NCBI GenBank assembly: GCA_019118725.1
Contig: DWYO01000327.1
Coordinates: 1 to 7,645, forward strand
Length of the DNA stretch: 7,645 bases
Direction of reading: 5' to 3'
Source of the DNA: Candidatus Parabacteroides intestinavium
Lineage (GTDB): Bacteria; Bacteroidota; Bacteroidia; Bacteroidales; Tannerellaceae
Shown: piece by piece, positions 1 through 5,588 of the stretch
Layout of the letters: every line of letters starts with the position of its first letter
Numbering within the stretch: the first letter of the stretch is position 1
Translations under genes and position numbers: made by a program
The notes under the pieces: model-generated
The model's input: the letters and a program-made list of their open reading frames with translations, nothing else
Databases searched by the model: none
What the model was told of the DNA's origin: nothing

Positions 1-2846
1 GTATATCCCAAAGTTACATTATCAATCTTCAAGAAGCTACCATCTTCCAAATAATAGTTAGAGAACATATTTTCATCTTTCAACGGATGATTCAAAGCGT
101 CTTTATAAACGTTAGAGCCAGACTGGTCTAAGTACTTCGTTGTACCGAAGAAGAACTTACCTTCATTCAAGATATCATAATCGAACATACCTCTCAACAA
201 GAAGCTAAAGTCAAAGTTCTTGTAAGTAAAGGTATTCTGCAAGCTGGCTTTGAACTTCGGCAAACCGCAACCGATAAAGGTACGGTCGTCTGCCGACAAT
301 CCCTCTTTACCATCCAAGTCGCGCATGATCCACATGCCATTCTCATCGATACCATCACAAACATAACCATAGAAAGAGCCTACCGGATGACCTTCCTGTA
401 AACGTACAGTCGGACCTACATTACCCGGAGACGGCATCTCGTGCAAGTCGGCATACGATGCTTTATACACATCATTAGACAAAGAAGTCAATTCATTCTT
501 TTCCCAAGAGAAAGTCAATGACGGTGTATAGGTAAAATCTTTGGTCTTTACCGCATCCACACTAACAGCCAATTCAACACCGATATTCTTCATCGTACCT
601 ACATTCGTCACGATTTGATTATGAATAGCCGAAGGCTGTTGTGCCGTATAATCATAAATCAAGTCTCGGGTTGTACGCTGATACCAGTCAAGTGTACCAT
701 TAACACGTCCGCCCCACAATGCATAATCGAAACCTACGTTCAACGATTCACTCTTTTCCCACTTCAAATCCGGATTCGGGTTGTTGCCCGGCCCGTAAGT
801 AGCCGTAATCCAGCTTCCTGTAATAGCATTCCAGTTACCGGCTCCTGTACCGTACTTAATTAAAGACATATACGGGTCATTTGGCAAACTACCGGTAATA
901 CCGAATCCGACACGGAACTTCAACATATCCATGAAATCCACATTTTCCATGAATTCTTCCTGCGAAATCATCCATCCGGCACTGATTGACGGGAACCATG
1001 CCCACTTGTTATCTGCACCGAACTTAGAAGAACCTTCACGACGGATAGAACCGCTCAACAGATATTTACCATCATAGTTATAATTCACACGACCGAAGAA
1101 TGCGATCAACGTACTCTTTGTCTTATTACTTTCCATTTCAGCACGACCATCTTTCAGATAAGCTCCGGCACCCATATTATCAGTTTGGAACGCATCTGTC
1201 AGGAAGTCTTGATTCTTCATACGCATCAGTTCATAATAGAAATCCTGATAACTATATCCGATCATGGCGGTCAGATTATGTACGTCATTAAAGCTCTTTA
1301 CATAATCAGCAGTCCATTCAACCGTCTTATTCTGCCATTTCCGGTATCTCTTTTCTGCTGTACCATTGGTTCCGTCCTTAATAGAAGAATAATCTTGACG
1401 ACTGATATAAGAATCCCGAGATTCATCACGTTTTTCAAAAGCCACGAAAGCAGAGGTCTTCAATCCAGGAAGGACATCCAATGTAGCCTTGAAACTACCT
1501 AACAAGTTCTTGTACTGCTTCTTAGTGCTTCTTTGTTCAATACGAGCAATCGGGTTGTAATCTTCATAACCTGCATAAGTCTGCCAGAATGAACCGTCCT
1601 CATTATAAATTGGCATCGTCGGATTACGCATCAATGCCGAATAGAATTCATCATGTCTGAAAGACGAATCATCATAACCTGGAACCAAGTCGGCATTAGT
1701 ATATGAATTAGACAGGTTAAATGCCAGCAGCAACTTATCGTTTAAAGTACGATGGTTAATATTTAAAGCGGCATTGATTGTTTCACGATTAGTCTTCTTA
1801 ACGATACTTTCATTGTTACGGTATCCGATAGACGCACGATAATTCATATTTGCAGTACCACCTGTAGCCGTCAAGTTATGCACATGGCTGACATTTCCTT
1901 TGTTCAGGATCATGTCATACGGGTCTGTATCGCCTCCGTAATCAGTAATAATGCTGCTTCCCGATTCTTTTCCATAAGCCAGATATTCATCTCTTGACAA
2001 CATCTCCGGACGGTTAGCCACACCTTCGTTCATGATATAGCCTGAATAGGTTACTTGCGAACGGCCAGCCTGCGGACGCTTTGTCGTGATGATAATCACA
2101 CCGTTATTACCACGGGTACCATAGATAGCTGCAGCCGAACCATCTTTCAATACATCGATAGCCTCGATATCTTCCGGAGCAATAGCATTCATGGTATTCT
2201 TATCGCCCGGCACACCATCAATGATAATCAGCGGTGTATTGTTACCCTTCAAAGAAGTAGCACCACGTAACTGAATGTTCATTTCACCATTCGGGTCATT
2301 ACCGCCTTTTGAAATCGTCAAACCGGCAACGCGTCCTTCTACCAACGACATCGGATTTACAGCCGGAATCTTGTTAAAATCTTCCGCTTTTACACTAGTT
2401 ACAGACGAAGTGATTTCGCCCTTTTTCTGCGTACCGTAACCTACAACCACAACCTCTTCCAACTGTTCCGTGTCTTCTTTCAACGTAACATTCACGGACG
2501 TCTTTCCGGCCACTGGAATTTCCTGAGTAGTATAACCGATGTAAGAAATCTGTAGCGTAGCGTTCTCTGGCACATCTTCAAGGACAAATTTACCATCAAA
2601 ATCGGTAATATTACCATTGGTAGTGCCTTTCACGACCACATTAGCTCCAATAATCGGTTCGCCTGTTTCATCTACTACGGTTCCTGTAACCTGCTTGTTT
2701 TGTTGTGTTACCGCAACCGCTAACTCTCCACTTGTTACACCTGCCGGTTCTGACGCAAATGCCGAGAAAGCAGGAAACAACATACATAATACTGAAATTT
2801 GCGCTATTCGTCCGACAGAAGGACATAGCAAACTCTCTTTCTTCAT
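1..2846 (-). CDS. SusC/RagA-family TonB-dependent outer-membrane receptor, partial (3' end beyond window edge)
   Basis: This is the outer-membrane channel of a SusC/SusD-type glycan (or other nutrient) importer, energised by TonB. The reading frame is open from the ATG at 2846 to the window edge, giving 948 complete codons, and it ends in a typical late-barrel segment (YLEDGSFLKIDNVTLGY). Family members usually continue for roughly 70-100 more residues. Residues 1 to about 31 form a signal peptide with probable cleavage after SAFA. Residues about 51-124 are a carboxypeptidase-D-regulatory-like beta-sandwich. EEVVVVGYGTQKK (130-142) is the usual linker/TonB-box region. Residues about 145-256 are the plug, with the SusC signature LKDGSAAAIYGTRGNNGVII. 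No N-terminal STN domain is present, so it is not the sigma/anti-sigma signalling type. The start is fixed by an in-frame TAG at 2871-2873 with no other ATG in between. The substrate cannot be told from sequence. A susD-like gene is expected to the left. Confidence 0.95.
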   Translation of the reverse strand, partial: MKKESLLCPSVGRIAQISVLCMLFPAFSAFASEPAGVTSGELAVAVTQQNKQVTGTVVDETGEPIIGANVVVKGTTNGNITDFDGKFVLEDVPENATLQISYIGYTTQEIPVAGKTSVNVTLKEDTEQLEEVVVVGYGTQKKGEITSSVTSVKAEDFNKIPAVNPMSLVEGRVAGLTISKGGNDPNGEMNIQLRGATSLKGNNTPLIIIDGVPGDKNTMNAIAPEDIEAIDVLKDGSAAAIYGTRGNNGVIIITTKRPQAGRSQVTYSGYIMNEGVANRPEMLSRDEYLAYGKESGSSIITDYGGDTDPYDMILNKGNVSHVHNLTATGGTANMNYRASIGYRNNESIVKKTNRETINAALNINHRTLNDKLLLAFNLSNSYTNADLVPGYDDSSFRHDEFYSALMRNPTMPIYNEDGSFWQTYAGYEDYNPIARIEQRSTKKQYKNLLGSFKATLDVLPGLKTSAFVAFEKRDESRDSYISRQDYSSIKDGTNGTAEKRYRKWQNKTVEWTADYVKSFNDVHNLTAMIGYSYQDFYYELMRMKNQDFLTDAFQTDNMGAGAYLKDGRAEMESNKTKSTLIAFFGRVNYNYDGKYLLSGSIRREGSSKFGADNKWAWFPSISAGWMISQEEFMENVDFMDMLKFRVGFGITGSLPNDPYMSLIKYGTGAGNWNAITGSWITATYGPGNNPNPDLKWEKSESLNVGFDYALWGGRVNGTLDWYQRTTRDLIYDYTAQQPSAIHNQIVTNVGTMKNIGVELAVSVDAVKTKDFTYTPSLTFSWEKNELTSLSNDVYKASYADLHEMPSPGNVGPTVRLQEGHPVGSFYGYVCDGIDENGMWIMRDLDGKEGLSADDRTFIGCGLPKFKASLQNTFTYKNFDFSFLLRGMFDYDILNEGKFFFGTTKYLDQSGSNVYKDALNHPLKDENMFSNYYLEDGSFLKIDNVTLGY

Positions 2847-2882
2847 AACTTCGTTCTTATGGGTATTAAACTAAAGTTGTTT

Positions 2883-2906
2883 TATCCGCAGCTCCCGAAC
2901 CGGATA
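2883..2906 (-). other. Short hairpin in the susC leader just upstream of the start
   Basis: TATCCG (2906-2901) can pair perfectly with CGGATA (2888-2883) around a 12-nt loop. No U-tract follows, so it is not a terminator. It lies about 37 nt upstream of the susC ATG. Its GGATAA is also a second possible partner for the TTATCC segment at 3017-3012, which pairs in the terminator-like hairpin upstream. A six-base stem can arise by chance, so the role is uncertain. Confidence 0.25.
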
Positions 2907-2940
2907 GTGATTAACCAACGTGATTATTAGTTCATAAATA

Positions 2941-3036
2941 TAAAAAGAGCGCGGGATCTGTACTTGTCGCTTATCCTCCCATTCCAGGCCTTCGCATTGC
3001 CCACCGAGTAAGGATAAGCAACGCAGAAGCCCACGC
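2941..3036 (-). terminator. Terminator-like hairpin in the susC leader (candidate attenuator)
   Basis: On the minus strand GCGTGGG (3036-3030) pairs with CCCGCGC (2955-2949), TCTG (3027-3024) pairs with CAGA (2960-2957), and TTGCTTATCC (3021-3012) pairs with GGATAAGCGA (2976-2967). That gives 21 bp in three stacked helices around a large apical region. It is followed at once by TCTTTTTATA, a modest U-tract. It sits between the predicted promoter and the susC start, about 95 nt before the ATG, so it would act as conditional termination rather than gene-end termination. The long internal loop makes it weaker than a textbook terminator. It may instead be part of a compact structured RNA: GCGTTGC (3024-3018) can also pair with GCAATGC (3000-2994), which would allow a pseudoknot with TTATCC/GGATAA. 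Confidence 0.45.
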
Positions 3037-3144
3037 CGAATATGTATACACCCATGCTACCGCACAGATTTGTACACTTCCACGTAAGCATCTACCGTTG
3101 CCCTGTCCTCTACTCGATTACAAAGTTGCGAAGTTTGGAATGGA
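2978..3144 (-). promoter_or_regulatory. Long imperfect stem-loop in the susC 5' leader (candidate antiterminator or structured RNA)
   Basis: The two halves of this stretch are near reverse complements, giving by hand count about 53 base pairs including G.U pairs. From the base upward: CCATTCCA (3143-3136) with TGGAATGG (2986-2979); CTTCGCA (3133-3127) with TGCGAAG (2996-2990); CGAGTA (3116-3111) with TACTCG (3010-3005), then AGG with CCT past one bulge; GCAACG (3101-3096) with CGTTGC (3023-3018). An almost continuous run follows from 3094/3024 to 3078/3040 with two mismatches and several G.U pairs. Last, GTGTACA (3077-3071) pairs with TGTATAC (3050-3044), leaving a 20-nt loop at 3070-3051. 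The pairing is read directly from the sequence. Its function is inferred: it uses the same bases as the 5' half of the terminator-like hairpin at 3036-2941, so only one can form. It could instead be a palindromic repeat element. Confidence 0.5.
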
Positions 3145-3176
3145 GAAGACATGACGTTAAGTAAACGCCTTTCCAT
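3057..3176 (-). CDS. Possible 39-codon leader ORF upstream of susC
   Basis: An ATG at 3176 opens a 39-residue frame beginning MERRLLNVMSSPF and ending YVEVYKSVR before a TAG at 3059-3057. A second in-frame ATG at 3152 would give 31 residues. The stretch before the first ATG is AT-rich (CTATATATTT), which suits translation initiation in Bacteroides, and there is no Shine-Dalgarno motif. I do not recognise the peptide, and it has no run of a single amino acid of the sort seen in classical amino-acid attenuators. The frame lies exactly along the 5' arm of the long stem-loop and stops in its apical loop, so translating ribosomes would melt that stem. The overlap with strong RNA structure means base conservation alone would not prove coding. 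It may not be translated. Confidence 0.3.
   Translation of the reverse strand: MERRLLNVMSSPFQTSQLCNRVEDRATVDAYVEVYKSVR
3153..3169 (-). other. Small hairpin in the susC leader
   Basis: GGCGTT (3169-3164) pairs with AACGTC (3158-3153), six pairs including one G.U, around the loop TACTT. It sits just upstream of the long stem-loop and inside the first codons of the possible leader ORF. It may form a second small domain of the leader RNA. The assignment rests on complementarity only. Confidence 0.3.
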
Positions 3177-3192
3177 AAATATATAGTTTCCC

Positions 3193-3211
3193 ACCACCCT
3201 TTCGGCGTGGT
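3193..3211 (-). other. 5'-terminal GNRA-loop hairpin of the susC leader
   Basis: ACCAC (3211-3207) pairs with GTGGT (3197-3193), and CC pairs with GG above a single bulged G, capped by a GAAA tetraloop. It begins roughly 10 nt after the predicted transcription start. A 5'-end hairpin with a stable GNRA loop would be expected to protect the transcript or to serve as a tertiary contact. Only the pairing is seen; the role is inferred. Confidence 0.4.
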
Positions 3212-3224
3212 TGAAAAACGGGTG

Positions 3225-3254
3225 CAAATGTATATAATTATTTTTCAAATCAAA
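3225..3254 (-). promoter_or_regulatory. Predicted Bacteroides-type promoter for susC
   Basis: On the minus strand TACATTTG (3232-3225) matches the Bacteroides -7 element TAnnTTTG at every fixed position. A TTTG (3254-3251) lies 18 bp upstream, in the place of the -33 element (usual spacing about 19-21 bp). A second TTTG at 3249-3246 is too close at 13 bp. The spacer is AT-rich. Transcription would start near 3215-3221, giving a leader of about 370 nt before the susC ATG. It lies downstream of the mutB terminator, which supports an independent unit. Confidence 0.6.
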
Positions 3255-3257
3255 AAT

Positions 3258-3291
3258 TTCCTTTTGATAAAAATCAATTCCTTTTAAAAGG
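3258..3291. repeat. Short inverted and direct repeats upstream of the susC promoter (candidate operator)
   Basis: Immediately upstream of the -33 element there is TTGAT-AAAA-ATCAA (3264-3277), a 5-bp inverted repeat, and the 12-bp palindrome CCTTTTAAAAGG (3280-3291). The octamer TTCCTTTT occurs twice (3258-3265 and 3278-3285), 20 bp apart, about two helical turns. The position suits an activator or repressor site such as that of a hybrid two-component or Crp-like regulator, but no known site is matched. AT-rich sequence makes such repeats common. From 3292 to 3367 I see nothing further. Confidence 0.25.
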
Positions 3292-3367
3292 CAGATGATA
3301 TTTTCCTCAAAAGAAGGGACTATTTACAGGAATTATCAAGACACTGAAAATAAATTCAACAACAGCT

Positions 3368-3404
3368 AAAAAAAGCCGAACAGCTTCATAAACTGCCCGG
3401 CTTT
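3368..3404 (-). terminator. Intrinsic terminator of the mutAB operon
   Basis: On the minus strand AAAGCCGGGCAG (3404-3393) pairs with CTGTTCGGCTTT (3383-3372), twelve pairs with two G.U, around a 9-nt loop. It is followed by a run of T to 3368. It begins 22 nt after the mutB stop codon and should end the mutA-mutB transcript before the susC promoter. The plus-strand reading has a weaker T-rich tail (CTTTCTACTTTTTAC), so it is mainly a minus-strand terminator. Confidence 0.88.
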
Positions 3405-3425
3405 CTACTTTTTACAACTAAAAAC

Positions 3426-5573
3426 TTATTCACCCAAGAGGATTTCCATAATCTGGCAAGCAGCCTTTGTAACCGATGTACCCGGACCAAAGATAGCTGC
3501 TACACCTGCCTTGTAAAGGAAGTCGTAATCCTGAACCGGAATGACGCCACCGGCAATCACCACGATATCGGGACGCCCCAATTTGTTCAGTTCATCGATG
3601 ACTTGCGGTACCAACGTCTTGTGACCGGCAGCCAACGAAGAAACGCCCAATACATGCACGTCATTCTCTACTGCCTGGCGGGCAGCTTCGGCCGGAGTTT
3701 GGAACAACGGGCCCATATCTACGTCAAAACCGCAATCAGCATAACCCGTAGCTACGACTTTCGCACCGCGGTCGTGCCCGTCCTGACCCATCTTAGCGAT
3801 CATAATACGTGGCTGGCGACCTTCTTTCTTCGCAAACTCAGCGGTCAGCTCACATGCCCGTTCAAAGTCTGCGTCTTTCTTTGTTTCTGATGAATACACG
3901 CCTGATATAGTTCTAATAATTGCTTTATAACGACCTACAACCTTTTCACACGCATCGGAGATTTCGCCCAATGAAGCCCGAACCGCAGCAGCCTTTACGG
4001 CCAATTCAAGCAAGTTACCTTGTTTTGTGCGGACACATTCCGTAATATCGTCCAATGCCTTCTGTACAGCTGCCTCATCACGGTTAGCGCGGAGTTGCTT
4101 CAAGAGTTCAATCTGTTCGTTGCGAACCGCCGTGTTATCAATTTCCAAGATATCGATCGGATCTTCTTTCGGAAGACGATACTTGTTCACACCGACAATA
4201 GTCTGGATGCCAGAGTCAATACGTGCTTGCGTACGAGCTGCAGCTTCTTCGATACGCATCTTTGGCAGACCCGTTTCAATCGCCTTAGCCATACCTCCCA
4301 TGCTTTCGATTTCCTGAATCAAAGCCCAGCCTTTGTGTACCAGTTCGTTTGTCAACGATTCCACATAATAAGAACCGCCCCACGGGTCGATCTGCTTACA
4401 AACTTTCGTTTCTTCCTGAATATAAATCTGCGTATTACGAGCGATACGAGCAGAGAAGTCGGTCGGCAAAGCAATAGCCTCATCCAACGCATTGGTATGC
4501 AAAGATTGTGTATGTCCTAAAGCTGCGGCCATCGCTTCAATACATGTACGACCTACGTTATTGAACGGATCCTGCTCAGTCAATGACCAACCAGAAGTCT
4601 GGCAGTGTGTACGCAAAGCCAAAGATTTCGGATTCTTAGCTCCGAAACTCTTCACAATCTTCGCCCACAACATACGAGCCGCACGCATCTTGGCAATTTC
4701 CATGAAGTGATTCATACCGATTGCCCAGAAGAACGAGAGGCGTGGAGCAAACGCATCGATATCAATACCTGCATTTACACCAGCACGTAGATATTCCAAA
4801 CCATCGCACAAAGTATAAGCCATTTCGATATCAGCCGTTGCTCCGGCTTCCTGCATGTGATAACCGGAAATAGAAATAGAGTTAAACTTCGGCATCTTCT
4901 GTGAAGTATAAGCGAAGATATCAGCGATGATACGCATGGAGAACTCAGGCGGATAAATATAAGTATTACGCACCATGAATTCTTTCAAGATATCATTCTG
5001 AATCGTACCGGCCATCTCTTCCAATTTAGCGCCTTGTTCCAGACCAGCGTTGATATAGAACGCCATAACAGGAAGCACGGCACCATTCATGGTCATGGAA
5101 ACAGACATCTTATTCAAAGGAATACCTTCAAACAATACCTTCATATTTTCCAACGAGCAGATAGACACGCCGGCTTTACCAACATCACCTACTACACGTT
5201 CGTTGTCGGCATCATACCCACGATGTGTCGGCAGGTCGAATGCTACAGACAGACCTTTCTGTCCGGATGCCAAGTTACGGCGATAGAAAGCATTCGATTC
5301 TTCAGCCGTAGAGAATCCGGCATACTGACGGATAGTCCAGGGGCGCATCGGGTACATGGCACTATACGGGCCACGCAAGTAAGGCGGAATACCGGCTACA
5401 TAATTCAGGTGCTCCATGCCTTCCAAATCTTCTTTCGTATATACCGGCTTCACATTGATGTGTTCCGGAGTCTTCCAATCGGCTTCAATGCCATTGGCTT
5501 TTGCCCATTCACCTGCATTCGTACAAGCGAAACCGGCACTCTTTATATCTATGTCTTTAAAATTTGGTCTCAT
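3426..5573 (-). CDS. mutB: Methylmalonyl-CoA mutase large (alpha) subunit, adenosylcobalamin-binding
   Basis: This catalytic subunit interconverts succinyl-CoA and (R)-methylmalonyl-CoA by a radical carbon-skeleton rearrangement. In Bacteroides it feeds propionate production from succinate in the cytoplasm. It has 715 residues, close to E. coli Sbm and Propionibacterium MutB. Residues about 35-560 form the substrate-binding TIM barrel, including the near-invariant stretch RQYAGFSTAEESNAFYRRN (82-100) and FDLPTHRGYDAD (112-123). By family alignment Y84, R202, Y238 and H239 match the known substrate and active-site residues (Y89, R207, Y243, H244 in Propionibacterium). Residues about 585-715 are the B12-binding domain with an intact DxHxxG motif (D598, H600, G603), where the histidine ligates cobalt, then VSSLAAGH, AGGVIP and FGPGTS. 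The ATG follows the mutA stop by 15 bp, so the genes are co-transcribed and probably translated in step. Nothing looks broken. Confidence 0.98.
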   Translation of the reverse strand: MRPNFKDIDIKSAGFACTNAGEWAKANGIEADWKTPEHINVKPVYTKEDLEGMEHLNYVAGIPPYLRGPYSAMYPMRPWTIRQYAGFSTAEESNAFYRRNLASGQKGLSVAFDLPTHRGYDADNERVVGDVGKAGVSICSLENMKVLFEGIPLNKMSVSMTMNGAVLPVMAFYINAGLEQGAKLEEMAGTIQNDILKEFMVRNTYIYPPEFSMRIIADIFAYTSQKMPKFNSISISGYHMQEAGATADIEMAYTLCDGLEYLRAGVNAGIDIDAFAPRLSFFWAIGMNHFMEIAKMRAARMLWAKIVKSFGAKNPKSLALRTHCQTSGWSLTEQDPFNNVGRTCIEAMAAALGHTQSLHTNALDEAIALPTDFSARIARNTQIYIQEETKVCKQIDPWGGSYYVESLTNELVHKGWALIQEIESMGGMAKAIETGLPKMRIEEAAARTQARIDSGIQTIVGVNKYRLPKEDPIDILEIDNTAVRNEQIELLKQLRANRDEAAVQKALDDITECVRTKQGNLLELAVKAAAVRASLGEISDACEKVVGRYKAIIRTISGVYSSETKKDADFERACELTAEFAKKEGRQPRIMIAKMGQDGHDRGAKVVATGYADCGFDVDMGPLFQTPAEAARQAVENDVHVLGVSSLAAGHKTLVPQVIDELNKLGRPDIVVIAGGVIPVQDYDFLYKAGVAAIFGPGTSVTKAACQIMEILLGE

Positions 5574-5588
5574 TGTTTTTCTTCGATT

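Noticed and set aside
615..2874. Several 63-105 codon plus-strand frames
   Set aside because: All but the last few bases of one lie opposite the susC coding sequence, which shows continuous family motifs from start to window edge.
2885..2906. tRNA T-arm-like GGTTCGGGAGC, as a possible integration-site remnant
   Set aside because: There is no acceptor or anticodon arm, no flanking direct repeat and no integrase; the resemblance is limited to GGTTC.
2847..3224. Cobalamin riboswitch, tmRNA, SRP RNA or RNase P RNA in the susC leader
   Set aside because: None of the conserved core sequences of these RNAs is present, although the region is clearly structured.
3057..3248. Longer version of the leader ORF starting at a TTG at 3248
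   Set aside because: Its first codons overlap the predicted -7 promoter element and lie upstream of the likely transcription start. The ATG at 3176 is the earliest reasonable start.
4020..4520. Plus-strand open frames of 166 and 96 codons
   Set aside because: They are shadows of the mutB coding sequence on the other strand, with low-complexity composition expected from antisense reading.
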